Source of the DNA: Streptomyces avermitilis MA-4680 = NBRC 14893
Lineage (GTDB): Bacteria; Actinomycetota; Actinomycetes; Streptomycetales; Streptomycetaceae
DNA: 64,000 bases
NCBI RefSeq assembly: GCF_000009765.2
Contig: NC_003155.5
Span: 3,162,001 to 3,226,000, forward strand
Reading direction: 5' to 3'
The position numbers and the translations under genes are program-made. Position 1 is the first letter of the stretch. Every line of letters starts with the position of its first letter. The notes below the pieces were generated by a model. It worked only from the letters and a program-made list of their open reading frames with translations. It made no database searches and was not told the DNA's origin. This document shows positions 27,222 to 37,991 of this stretch, piece after piece.

Positions 27222-28298
27222 TTGACCGAGCACTTCGACGCCCGTGGCACCCGCGACGCCCAGACCGGGCGCGACCTGCACTCCTTCATCGCCGGACTGC
27301 CGAAGGCCGAACTGCACGTGCATCACGTCGGCTCCGCCTCCCCCCGCATCGTCTCGGAGCTGGCCGCCCGCCACCCCGACTCCAGCGTGCCGACCGACCC
27401 CGAGGCCCTGGCCGACTACTTCACGTTCACGGACTTCGCCCACTTCATCAAGGTGTACCTGTCCGTCGTCGACCTCATCCGAACCCCCGAGGACGTCCGG
27501 CTGCTGACGTACGAGGTCGCCCGTGAACTCGCCCGGCAGCAGGTGCGGTACGCCGAGCTGACCATCACCCCGTTCTCCTCCACCCGGCGCGGCATCGACG
27601 AGCGCGCGTTCATGGACGCCATCGAGGACGCCCGCAAGTCGGCCGAGGCCGAGTTCGGGACCGTACTGCGCTGGTGCTTCGACATCCCCGGCGAGGCGGG
27701 CCTGGAGTCCGCCGAGGAGACGGTGCGGCTCGCCACCGACGACCGGCTGCGCCCCGAGGGGCTCGTCTCCTTCGGGCTCGGCGGCCCCGAGATCGGCGTA
27801 CCGCGCCCGCAGTTCAAGCCGTACTTCGACCGGGCGATCGCCGCCGGGCTGCGGTCCGTGCCGCACGCCGGTGAGACGACCGGACCCGAGACGGTCTGGG
27901 ACGCCCTCACCGACCTGCGCGCCGAACGCATCGGACATGGCACCAGCTCCGCCCAGGACCCGAAGCTGCTCGCCCACCTCGCCGAGCACCGCATCCCGCT
28001 GGAGGTCTGCCCGACCTCCAACATCGCGACCCGCGCGGTCCGCACGCTCGACGAGCACCCCGTCAAGGAGTTCGTCCGGGCCGGCGTCGTCGTCACCATC
28101 AACTCCGACGACCCGCCGATGTTCGGCACCGACCTCAACAACGAGTACGCGATCGCCGCCCGCCTCCTCGACCTCGACGAGCGGGGCCTCGCCGGCCTCG
28201 CCAAGAACAGCGTCGAGGCGTCCTTCCTCGACGCCGCGGGCAAGGCCCGGATCGCCGCCGAGATCGACACGTACACCGCGGCATGGCTCGCGCCCTGA
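27222..28298 (+). CDS. add: Adenosine deaminase
   Basis: A 358-residue metal-dependent hydrolase that converts adenosine to inosine. The zinc-binding HxH is in KAELHVHHVGSASP (His32, His34). Other active-site motifs are PHAGET, RIGHGT and NSDDPPMF. It starts with TTG 27222, chosen because GGGAGG lies five bases upstream. The HVHHVGSASP version of the first motif differs slightly from the classical HVHLDGA but is usual for the actinobacterial form, to my knowledge. It is followed 33 bp later by the glycerophosphodiesterase-like gene, probably in one transcript. Confidence 0.93.
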   Translation: MTEHFDARGTRDAQTGRDLHSFIAGLPKAELHVHHVGSASPRIVSELAARHPDSSVPTDPEALADYFTFTDFAHFIKVYLSVVDLIRTPEDVRLLTYEVARELARQQVRYAELTITPFSSTRRGIDERAFMDAIEDARKSAEAEFGTVLRWCFDIPGEAGLESAEETVRLATDDRLRPEGLVSFGLGGPEIGVPRPQFKPYFDRAIAAGLRSVPHAGETTGPETVWDALTDLRAERIGHGTSSAQDPKLLAHLAEHRIPLEVCPTSNIATRAVRTLDEHPVKEFVRAGVVVTINSDDPPMFGTDLNNEYAIAARLLDLDERGLAGLAKNSVEASFLDAAGKARIAAEIDTYTAAWLAP

Positions 28299-28330
28299 AC
28301 CACCAGCACGCCACGATCACGAGGGATCCC

Positions 28331-29011
28331 ATGCGCACCGTGACAGCCGTCGCCCACCGTGGCGACCCCTATCGCGTCCGCGAGAACACGATCGACTCGC
28401 TGCGTTCCGCGCTCCGGCAGGGCGCGGACGCGGTCGAGATCGACGTACGGCTCACCCGTGACGGCGTTCCCGTGCTGCTGCACGACGAGACGCTGAAGCG
28501 GCTGTGGGAGCAGGACCGGCCGCTGCGGTCGCTCTCCTGGGACGAGGTCCGGGGGCTGACGGACGGCGGGGTGCCGACGCTGGTCGACGCGCTGGCGGCC
28601 ACCGGGGAGAGCCGGGTCATGCTGGACCTGCCGGGTGCCGGCCCCCGGGCGGTGCGCAGGATCGTCGACGTCATCCGGGAGTACGGAGCCGAGGAGCGCG
28701 TGTACTACTGCGCCGGGGCCCCGGCCATGCTCGCGGTGCGCGCGGCCGACCCCGCCGCCGAGATCGCCCTGACCTGGACGACGCTCGCACCGCCGCGCCC
28801 CGCGCTGCTCGACGCGGTGCGCCCGCGCTGGCTCAACTACCGCTTCTCGCTGGTCGACCGCGAGCTCACGGCACGCGTGCACCGCGAGGGCTATCTGCTG
28901 TCGGCGTGGACCCCCGACACCCGCCGTTCGATGCGGCGTCTGCTCGACATGGGCGTCGACGCGATCACGACGAACCGTATCGACGCGTTGTGCGCGTTGC
29001 GCAAGGACTGA
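28331..29011 (+). CDS. Glycerophosphodiester phosphodiesterase-family protein
   Basis: A 226-residue cytoplasmic protein; ATG 28331 has GAGGGA upstream. It shows the GDPD active-site pattern AHRGDPYRVRENTIDS, EIDVRLTRDGVPVLLHDETL and the closing VDAITTNRIDAL. These enzymes release glycerol-3-phosphate from glycerophosphodiesters (family knowledge). It is shorter than the usual 240-250 residues but retains the catalytic His pairs. It is probably co-transcribed with add. A short G-rich repeat follows the stop. Confidence 0.88.
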   Translation: MRTVTAVAHRGDPYRVRENTIDSLRSALRQGADAVEIDVRLTRDGVPVLLHDETLKRLWEQDRPLRSLSWDEVRGLTDGGVPTLVDALAATGESRVMLDLPGAGPRAVRRIVDVIREYGAEERVYYCAGAPAMLAVRAADPAAEIALTWTTLAPPRPALLDAVRPRWLNYRFSLVDRELTARVHREGYLLSAWTPDTRRSMRRLLDMGVDAITTNRIDALCALRKD

Positions 29012-29032
29012 GTCTCACGAGGCCCGAGCCAC

Positions 29033-29090
29033 GGGGGCCGATTCATGGGGGGCCGATTCATGGGGGGCCGTTCATGGGGGGCCGTTCATG
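29033..29090. repeat. G-rich tandem repeat, four copies of 14-15 bp
   Basis: The unit GGGGGCCGATTCAT recurs about four times with small variations (CCGATTCAT twice, CCGTTCAT twice) between the phosphodiesterase stop and the convergent sigma-factor gene. It may have arisen by slippage. No coding or operator role is visible. Confidence 0.7.
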
Positions 29091-29130
29091 AGGGGGGACT
29101 TAGTCACGGGGGGACCGAGTCAATGGGGGT

Positions 29131-30804
29131 TCAGGGAGTGACGCGGGAGCGCTGCCGTACCGTCGCCGGGTCCGCGGGGGCGGACCGCGTCAGGTACTGC
29201 GGCACCGGGGCCGTGTCCTTGCCGTTGTCGCGTACGAGGCCGTAGCGGACGGCGCCCTGTTCGGGCCCCGTGCGGACGTCCTGGGCCGCCTTGCCCCAGG
29301 ACGAGGTCTCGACGAAGAGGTTGTAGTCGGCGCCGCGCTCGTTCTGGTGGAGGGTGACGGTGCCGTCGATCCAGAAGTACTCGTTCTGCCACATCTGCTG
29401 GGTGCCGGACGGCAGTACGGCCAGGCCGGTGGCCGGACCGCCCATCCAGGTCGTGCCGTCCGTGGTGCCGGGCTGCGGATCGTCCATACGGTGGCCGCCG
29501 CCCGAGGCGACGTGGAAGAGCCTGCCGTCGAGTCCGGTCCAGGCCGGCATCGCGACGCTCCCCGGACGTTCCTTGGGCTGGATCTGCCACCGGACCCGGA
29601 AATAGCCCTCTCCGCTGAGGGTGACCGTCTCGCCGCGATGGGTCAGACCGGTCGCGGGTGCGCCCGTCGCGGTGACGCCCTTCTCGGCACGGCGGGGCAG
29701 CACCTTGGGCGGCGTATCCGCCGAGGGCGCGCTGTCGACGGCGTCGACGACAGTGCCGTACAGCGGGACCCGGGTCTTCGACGGGCTCGGGCTGGGGCTC
29801 GTGGTGCGGCTGGGGCTCGGCGAGGCGGACCGGGTGACCGACGGCGGGCGCGCCGTGCTCGCCGCCGTCGGCGCGGCGACAGCCCGGCGCGGCGGGTGGT
29901 CGGGCGTCTGCGTCACGACGTACACGCCGCCCGCCGCGAAGGTCGCGCCCGCCGTGACCGCGACGGCGGGCTTGCCGAGCACACCGAGCACCTTGGCGGA
30001 CCAGCCGGCCGACGCCGCCGTGGCGGCCGCCGCCGGTTTGCCGCCGAGCGCCAGCGACAGGGTGAAACCGGCCGGGACCGGAACGAGCGCGATCCCGGCG
30101 AGGAGCCGCTCTGCCGGTACGACCGCCTCGCCCGGCCCGGCGCAGTACCCGCAGCCCCGGATGTGCCGGGCCAGCCTCTTGCGCCACACCGAGTCGGGCC
30201 GTCCGCTCCAGCGGGCGGTCATGTCACGCAGCTCGGGGCAGGACGAGTCGAGGGCACGCACGATGCCGCGCGCGGTCTCCAGGCGGGCCTTCGTCCGCTG
30301 CACCCGTACGGCGGCATGCTGACGGCTGATGCCGACCGCCGCCGCCAGCTCACGCCGGGTCAGTTCGCCCGCGACCTCCAGCCACCACAGGGACAGCAGC
30401 TGCCGGTCCTCGGCGTCGAGCCAGCGCACCGCCTCCGCGACCTCACGCCGCTGGCCCTCCAACTGGAGCCGCAGAACGGTGAGTTCGGCGAAGTCCACGG
30501 CCTGGTCGCCCGCGCCGTCGGTCAGGGGCTCCGCCGTGCGCCGCCGGGCCCGGTCACGTATCTGCCGCATCGCGATCGCGACCAGCCACGACCGGAAGCT
30601 GTCCGGATCGCGCAGCGAGCCGAGGTGGTCGACGGCGCGCAGCATGGTCTCCTGCACGACGTCGTCGACGTCCGCGTGGCCGCCCAGGGCGCGGCCGACG
30701 ACGTTGTAGACCAGCGGCAGCCAGCCCGCGACCAGCTCGTCGAGTGCCTCCCGGTCACCGGCCTGCGCGGCCGCGATGGTGGAGTGCCACTGCCGCCCGT
30801 CCAC
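29131..30804 (-). CDS. ECF-type sigma factor with zinc-finger, membrane segment and exported C-terminal domain
   Basis: About 557 residues from GTG 30804, which has AAGGGA six bases upstream. Sigma region 2 (residues about 25-90) contains DVDDVVQETMLRAVDHL. Region 4 (about 125-180) ends in the helix-turn-helix LTRRELAAAVGISRQHAAVR. Residues 214-221 read HIRGCGYC, the H-x3-C-x2-C zinc motif of ZAS anti-sigma domains. A hydrophobic segment (about 273-297) looks transmembrane. It is followed by a Ser/Pro/Thr linker and a 200-residue C-terminal domain that would lie outside the cell. Sigma, anti-sigma-like and sensor parts thus seem fused in one chain. No separate anti-sigma gene adjoins. Tandem dyads lie upstream. 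Confidence 0.85.
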   Translation of the reverse strand: MDGRQWHSTIAAAQAGDREALDELVAGWLPLVYNVVGRALGGHADVDDVVQETMLRAVDHLGSLRDPDSFRSWLVAIAMRQIRDRARRRTAEPLTDGAGDQAVDFAELTVLRLQLEGQRREVAEAVRWLDAEDRQLLSLWWLEVAGELTRRELAAAVGISRQHAAVRVQRTKARLETARGIVRALDSSCPELRDMTARWSGRPDSVWRKRLARHIRGCGYCAGPGEAVVPAERLLAGIALVPVPAGFTLSLALGGKPAAAATAASAGWSAKVLGVLGKPAVAVTAGATFAAGGVYVVTQTPDHPPRRAVAAPTAASTARPPSVTRSASPSPSRTTSPSPSPSKTRVPLYGTVVDAVDSAPSADTPPKVLPRRAEKGVTATGAPATGLTHRGETVTLSGEGYFRVRWQIQPKERPGSVAMPAWTGLDGRLFHVASGGGHRMDDPQPGTTDGTTWMGGPATGLAVLPSGTQQMWQNEYFWIDGTVTLHQNERGADYNLFVETSSWGKAAQDVRTGPEQGAVRYGLVRDNGKDTAPVPQYLTRSAPADPATVRQRSRVTP

Positions 30805-30896
30805 GTACGTCCCTTTCGATGGCGCGCTGATCAGAGCAGGATGCCCCGAACCAGGTTGGACCTGCCCGTGCGCTATGCCGCAGGTCACAGTCGGCT

Positions 30897-30939
30897 CGTG
30901 GAGCCCTCGGACACCACGCGTGGAGTCCTCGGACACCAC
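30897..30939. repeat. Two 21-bp direct repeats, each an imperfect palindrome
   Basis: CGTGGAGCCCTCGGACACCAC (30897-30917) and a copy with one change (30919-30939) are spaced 22 bp, two helical turns, 93-135 bp upstream of the sigma-factor start. Each unit has GTGGnGnCC-nn-GGnCnCCAC symmetry. They look like tandem protein-binding sites. Confidence 0.6.
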
Positions 30940-31077
30940 AGGAGACGGAGTGCCGCCCTCCGCAATAACAGTTTTTCCTCCCGCCGAAGAACTTTCGCTC
31001 CATCCGCCCCGGGGACTCCGGCAACACGTCGGCACGCCAAGGGGGTTGACCGGGGTCGGCGAGGCGGCCGGCGGCGC

Positions 31078-31605
31078 TCAGGCGGTGACGACCGCGGCCG
31101 CGGGCGGGGCGGCCGTGAGCGCCTCCAGCCGCTTGATCTTCTTGCGCAGGACGTACAGCGGGATCACCCCGAAGACCCCGAACGACATGTCGACGACCGA
31201 CCACCAGAAGGGAATGCCGCGGATCGGACCGCAGATGAGGGCGAGCGGGACGATGCCGGCGCAGCCGATCATGCCGAACTCGACGACCCAGATGTTGCGG
31301 ACGGGGTCGCGATAGGGGCCGTAGAAGGCGACCGCGATCACGAGGTGCGCGAACGCCAGCCAGTCCGTGCCGTACAGCACGAAGGGGTACTTCGCGTCGG
31401 TGGCGTCGAGCCCGCGGCGGACACGCTCGATCCAGTCCATCAGGCCGGGCAGGCGGTCCGGCACGGAAAGGGACCGCAGCAGGTCCTCGGTCCAGCGCAG
31501 TTCGTGCACCAGGGGGAAGGCCGTGGCGCCGCTGAGCACCAGGCAGACGACGAAGACGACCAGCCACCCGCGGATGCCCTTGAGAAGGGCGACTCTGTCG
31601 CTCAT
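31078..31605 (-). CDS. Hypothetical membrane protein
   Basis: About 175 residues from ATG 31605. Four hydrophobic segments are visible (about 13-33, 86-104, 118-140, 145-160), and the C-terminus is basic and Ala-rich (LRKKIKRLEALTAAPPAAA). The pattern resembles small integral membrane proteins of unknown role in actinobacteria. The ribosome-binding site is weak. It lies upstream of the sigma-factor gene on the same strand, but 273 bp separate them, so an operon is uncertain. Confidence 0.7.
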   Translation of the reverse strand: MSDRVALLKGIRGWLVVFVVCLVLSGATAFPLVHELRWTEDLLRSLSVPDRLPGLMDWIERVRRGLDATDAKYPFVLYGTDWLAFAHLVIAVAFYGPYRDPVRNIWVVEFGMIGCAGIVPLALICGPIRGIPFWWSVVDMSFGVFGVIPLYVLRKKIKRLEALTAAPPAAAVVTA

Positions 31606-31719
31606 GACTGGAGCGTACCCCCCGACTTGAACGCGTTCAAAAAGCATTCCGGGCCACTTCACCCCGAGGACGCCGTCTGACGTAAGGATGCGTTGACGTC
31701 AAGGTGGCTTGATGGCACC

Positions 31720-32193
31720 GTGGAAGACGTGGCCACTCCTGACGAGCTAGAGCGCCAGTACACGCTGCTGTCCGCCGCGGCGCGTTTCGACGCACTGCGC
31801 ACACGCGACGCCCTCGCCCCGCCCCCGGACGACGTGGACGACGTGGACGACCTGGGTGACGGGGGCGGCGGGGACGGCGCCGAGCCGGACGAGGCCACCG
31901 GATCGGCGGCACCCCTGACCCGCGAGGAAGCCCTTGAGCTTCTCGCGCTCGGCGAGGTGCTCGCCCGCAAGGCGGCCTACGGCCGTCAGCTCTCCGTACG
32001 GTCCGCCCGCCGGGCCGGTGCCTCCTGGTCACAGATCGGCGCCGCCCTCGGCACCAGCAAGCAGGCCGCGTGGGAGGCGCACAATCGCTGGATCGACGAA
32101 CAGGCCAAACAGGACCGGGAAGCCGGACACTGGGGACTGAACGACAAGGAGATCGACGCGGCCCGGACGCTCGCGGGCGAGCTGGACAACTAG
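31720..32193 (+). CDS. Small helix-turn-helix protein, unknown role
   Basis: About 157 residues; the start is uncertain among GTG 31720, GTG 31729 and an upstream TTG. An acidic Asp/Gly-rich segment in the middle ([16 protein letters not shown]) separates a short N-terminal helix from the C-terminal half. The latter contains a likely helix-turn-helix, [20 protein letters not shown], followed by [13 protein letters not shown]. Such proteins are often labelled AsnC-like, but no ligand-binding domain is present. It ends 95 bp before clpC on the same strand and may be co-transcribed or may regulate it (inference). Confidence 0.72.
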   Translation: MEDVATPDELERQYTLLSAAARFDALRTRDALAPPPDDVDDVDDLGDGGGGDGAEPDEATGSAAPLTREEALELLALGEVLARKAAYGRQLSVRSARRAGASWSQIGAALGTSKQAAWEAHNRWIDEQAKQDREAGHWGLNDKEIDAARTLAGELDN

Positions 32194-32288
32194 GGCATAC
32201 GTCATGCGCCGCACCCCGGTCCCGCCTCCGCCCCGACCGCCCGTCGTGGCCCTACGACCACCGCACCCTTCCTGAGGAGCGATCAACG

Positions 32289-34817
<2,529 letters not shown>

Positions 34818-34841
34818 CACCGGGCCTTGCGTCCGGCCCCT

Positions 34842-34876
34842 CCCGCGCCGCGCCGCGCTGGGCGGCGCGGCGCGGG
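34842..34876 (+). terminator. Terminator after clpC
   Basis: A perfect 15-bp GC stem (34842-34856 with 34862-34876) with a 5-base loop, 24 bp after the stop codon. Confidence 0.85.
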
Positions 34877-34938
34877 GGGCGGGGGGCTGGCGCGGGAGGG
34901 GCCGGGCCGGTCAGCAGCTCGAAGTCATCAGCCTCGGC

Positions 34939-35040
34939 ATCGATTCGTCATCCATCGATTCAAGGTATGCATCGCTTCAAGACATGCATCGCTTCAAGCG
35001 TTGCTTCAAGGTATGCATCGCTTCAGGGTATATCGATTCG
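34939..35040. repeat. Array of about seven 15-17-bp direct repeats before a PadR gene
   Basis: Units ATCGATTC or ATCGCTTC recur at 34939, 34954, 34971, 34988, 35001 (variant TTGCTTC), 35017 and 35032. The best-conserved form is ATCGCTTCAAGGTATGC. The array is AT-rich relative to its surroundings and reaches to within 8 bp of the PadR start. TTCAAG (35005-35010) and TATATC (35029-35034), 18 bp apart, could be the promoter embedded in it. Multiple regulator-binding sites are likely. Confidence 0.75.
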
Positions 35041-35047
35041 ATGTGGG

Positions 35048-35644
35048 ATGATGGCGGCCATGCTCGAACTCGCGATCCTCGGCTTCCTCGCAGGCGGCCC
35101 GCTGCACGGCTACGAACTGCGCCGCCGTATCGCGCAGCTGTCCGGCCACACCACCCCTGTCAGCGACGGCAGCCTCTACCCGGCGATCAACCGTCTGGTG
35201 AAGCGGGGGCTGCTGGACCGACGTGTCGAGCCGGGCGCGGCGGCCGCCCAGCGGTACGTGCTGAGCCTGACCGAGGCCGGCCACGCCGAACTGCTTCAGC
35301 GCCTGCGGCACCCGGCCGACCAGGCGATCACCGACGGCAGCCAGTTCTTCACGGTCCTGGCCTTCCTCTCCCGGCTGCCGGACATCGCCGACCAGCACGC
35401 GGTGCTGCGCCGGCGTCTGGCGTTCCTGGAGGAGCCGGCGAGCTTCTTCTACGACGGCGACCGCCCGGTGCGCGCGGAGGAGGTCGCCGACCCCTACCGG
35501 CGCGGCATGATGCGGGTCGCCCGCGCCACCAGCCGTGCCGAACGCGCCTGGCTGCACGAGGTTCTCGACACCCCTGACCAGGCAGGACCTGGTGACGCGC
35601 GCACGGCGAACGGCGCGGCTACGCCCGACGAGCACGTCGACTGA
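35048..35644 (+). CDS. PadR-family transcriptional regulator
   Basis: About 198 residues; the start is ATG 35048, 35051 or 35060, just after the repeat array, and translation may be leaderless. The N-terminal winged helix is typical of PadR: LAILGFLAGGPLHGYELRRR, SDGSLYPAINRLVKRGLL and the RYVLSLTEAG wing. The C-terminal half is the helical dimerisation part of PadR-like group 2 (AFLSRLPDIADQHAVLRRRL). PadR proteins usually repress a nearby transporter or detoxification gene (family knowledge). The neighbouring OsmC and MFS genes are candidate targets. The upstream repeats suggest autoregulation. Confidence 0.9.
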   Translation: MMAAMLELAILGFLAGGPLHGYELRRRIAQLSGHTTPVSDGSLYPAINRLVKRGLLDRRVEPGAAAAQRYVLSLTEAGHAELLQRLRHPADQAITDGSQFFTVLAFLSRLPDIADQHAVLRRRLAFLEEPASFFYDGDRPVRAEEVADPYRRGMMRVARATSRAERAWLHEVLDTPDQAGPGDARTANGAATPDEHVD

Positions 35645-35721
35645 GACGCTACGGAGGGTGCACATGCCTGCGTCGGCGATCCCGTGCCTCGCGCCGTTCG
35701 CCGTGCGGCCCGTGGCCCGCC

Positions 35722-35792
35722 CACCCGTCCGCCCACCCGTCCGCCCGTCCGTCCGTCCATCCGTCCGTCCGTCCGTCCGTCCGTCCGTCCGC
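35722..35792. repeat. (GTCC)n simple repeat
   Basis: About 70 bp of CCGTCC/GTCC repeats, including a nearly pure (GTCC)n run from about 35744 with one CATC interruption at 35757-35760. It lies between the PadR and OsmC genes, in no recognised gene. Confidence 0.85.
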
Positions 35793-35874
35793 AGCGCACT
35801 CCGCGCACAAGGCTCCACCTCGACCGGACCGACATCCACGGCGGTCTGCGCAGCCCGACACTAATGTCGGCGGC

Positions 35875-36312
35875 ATGACCGAACACACCCTGCGCTCTGT
35901 CAGCGTCGAGCGGACCAGCACCGGCCACTTCACCGCGACGAACGTGCGCGGCGGCACGATCGGCTTCGGCACCGGCTCCGATCCCGGCGACACCGACTTC
36001 ACCCCGGTCGAGCTGTTGCTCGCCGCGATCGGGGGCTGCACCGCGGTAGACGTCGACGTCGCCACCAGCCGCCACGCGGAGCCCACCGGATTCGCCGTCA
36101 CCGTCACCGGCAACAAGATCAGTGACGAGCTCGGCAACCGGATGACCGACCTCGTGGTCACCTTCTCCGTCGCCTTCCCGGACGGTGAACCCGGCGACCG
36201 CGCCCGCGCGATCCTCCCCCGGGCGGTCAAGTCCTCCCACGACCGGCTCTGCACGGTCAGCCGCACGGTCGAGATCGGCACGCCCGTCACCGCGCGGGCC
36301 GCGGACACCTGA
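35875..36312 (+). CDS. OsmC/Ohr-family protein
   Basis: A 145-residue OsmC-fold protein. Both redox cysteines are present: Cys55 in LLAAIGGCTAVDV and Cys126 in SHDRLCTVSRTVE. Such proteins reduce organic hydroperoxides with thiol partners in the cytoplasm (family knowledge). The start ATG at 35875 follows AATGTCGGCGGC, a weak ribosome-binding site. It lies 230 bp downstream of the PadR gene across a simple repeat and is convergent with the MFS gene. Confidence 0.88.
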   Translation: MTEHTLRSVSVERTSTGHFTATNVRGGTIGFGTGSDPGDTDFTPVELLLAAIGGCTAVDVDVATSRHAEPTGFAVTVTGNKISDELGNRMTDLVVTFSVAFPDGEPGDRARAILPRAVKSSHDRLCTVSRTVEIGTPVTARAADT

Positions 36313-36582
36313 CCCCACCGAAACCGCCCTGGCCGTTCGCGCCCCGCGCCCTCGACCGACTCACTCGGAGCCGGCCAAAAGGATGCCGGCCATCGGGCGC
36401 ACGCCGCGCTGTCGCCAGGAAGTGCACGGACAAACCGTCGCGACGTCCCTCGGCGGCTGCCGACCGGTCCGCGCCGCAGGCCAGTTGACGGGGATTGACT
36501 CGACCGGGCTGGTCCGGCTGACGGCCGGATCCGCCGGCAGGCGAGCGGCGGCGCGGTCCGGCGTGACCGCGTCCGCCCGCGC

Positions 36583-37773
36583 TCACGTCCTCGCCCGTAC
36601 CGGCCGCCGGAGCAGGTAGACGGCCGCGGTCGAGACCAGGACGGCCATGCACGCGATGAACACCAGCCCCGCACCCTCCAGGCCGATCGGACCCGTCAGT
36701 ACCCCCACCCCGATCACCGGCACCGAGATGCCCACGTACGCCACCACGAACAGCGTGGAGATCACTGCGGCACGCCGGTCCGCGGGAGACGCCTCGGCCA
36801 CCGCCGACAGCGCCCCGCGAAACGCCAGCCCCTGCCCTCCCCCGCCGACGAGCGCGCTCAGCACCACCAGCGACAACAGGTCCCACCGCAGGGCGCCCGC
36901 GAGCAGCGCCAGCCCGGCGAAGAGACCGGCACAGCCCAGCGGCAACGACCGCCCCACCCCGACCCGGCCGACCATCAACTGCCCGGCGGTCGAGGCGAAG
37001 AAGGCCAGCGCGACGATCAGCCCGACCACCGCGCGGTTGTCCACGCCGAGGGACTGCTCCAGGAACGCCGGGCTGACCGACGTGAACACCCCGAACAGGG
37101 CGAACCCCACGAACGATGCGGTCGCCGCGGGCACGAACACCGCCCGCACCTGCGAGGGCAGAGCGGGACGCTGCGGCCGTACCGTGCTCAGCGGCCGCGG
37201 CTCCCGAACGGTCTCCGGAAGCCACAGCAGGACGGCGGCCGAGCCGGCCACCAGCGCGAGGTGCACGACGAACGGCAGGTACAGCGGCCAGGCCGCGTAC
37301 TGCGCGAGCACACCGGCGAGCAGTGGACCGCAGCCCAGCCCGCCCATGTTGGCGGCCGTCGCCACGAACGTGGCCCGGGAGGCGCCGCCGTACGGTGCCA
37401 GGTCGATCACGTACACCGTGGCGGCCCCGGTGAACAGGCCGGCGGACAGCCCCGACAGCAGCCGCCCCGCATACAGCCAGCCCAGCCCGGTCGCGCACAG
37501 GAAACAGACGGCGCTCACGGCCGCGAATCCCAGACCCGCCAGCAGCACCGGCCGCCTGCCCACGGCGTCCGAGGCGTTGCCCGCCAGCAGCAGCATGCCG
37601 ATGACCCCGAAGGCGTACACGGCGTACACGACGGTCACCGTCAGCTCGGAGAACCCGAACTTCTCCTGATAGAGGCCGTAGAGAGGGGTCGGCAGCGTGG
37701 TGCCGACCATGCACACGGCGAACACCGCCCCGCTGAGCAAACACTGGCGCCACCCTCGGCGATCACCGTCCAT
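36583..37773 (-). CDS. MFS transporter, probable drug efflux
   Basis: A 396-residue major facilitator with about 12 hydrophobic segments; ATG 37773 gives a normal N-terminus. The loop 2-3 motif is GNASDAVGRRPVLLAGL, matching the MFS motif A. Helix 5 contains AANMGGLGCGPLLAGVLA, similar to motif C of drug/H+ antiporters, which suggests export. The substrate cannot be told. It is transcribed towards the OsmC gene and away from the secreted hydrolase. It may belong to the PadR regulon (inference). Confidence 0.88.
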   Translation of the reverse strand: MDGDRRGWRQCLLSGAVFAVCMVGTTLPTPLYGLYQEKFGFSELTVTVVYAVYAFGVIGMLLLAGNASDAVGRRPVLLAGLGFAAVSAVCFLCATGLGWLYAGRLLSGLSAGLFTGAATVYVIDLAPYGGASRATFVATAANMGGLGCGPLLAGVLAQYAAWPLYLPFVVHLALVAGSAAVLLWLPETVREPRPLSTVRPQRPALPSQVRAVFVPAATASFVGFALFGVFTSVSPAFLEQSLGVDNRAVVGLIVALAFFASTAGQLMVGRVGVGRSLPLGCAGLFAGLALLAGALRWDLLSLVVLSALVGGGGQGLAFRGALSAVAEASPADRRAAVISTLFVVAYVGISVPVIGVGVLTGPIGLEGAGLVFIACMAVLVSTAAVYLLRRPVRART

Positions 37774-37991
37774 GCCGCCGACGGTAGTCCCGCGCACCAC
37801 CCCGGGCCGGCCGGCCATGCCCGGCGCGCCGCGGGTACGGGAGATTCGATCACGGGTGACTCGATTCTTGTCCTGTGCGGGCGCACTTCCGCGGCACAGG
37901 CAACCCACAGGTCCCGTTTCGCTTCCTTCGAGGCGCGAGGGGCCCCCGGTACCGACGGGGCGCCCGCGCTCGAAGTATGAGGAGGGGACCC

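Noticed and set aside
29033..29090. CRISPR-like array
   Set aside because: Units are 14-15 bp with no spacers; it is a simple tandem repeat.
34939..35040. CRISPR or replication iterons
   Set aside because: There are no unique spacers and no replication initiator gene; its position at a PadR promoter fits an operator array.
35006..36318. Minus-strand coding potential through the (GTCC)n repeat
   Set aside because: The frames translate to repeated GRTDGRTDGR-type text, an artefact of the simple repeat.
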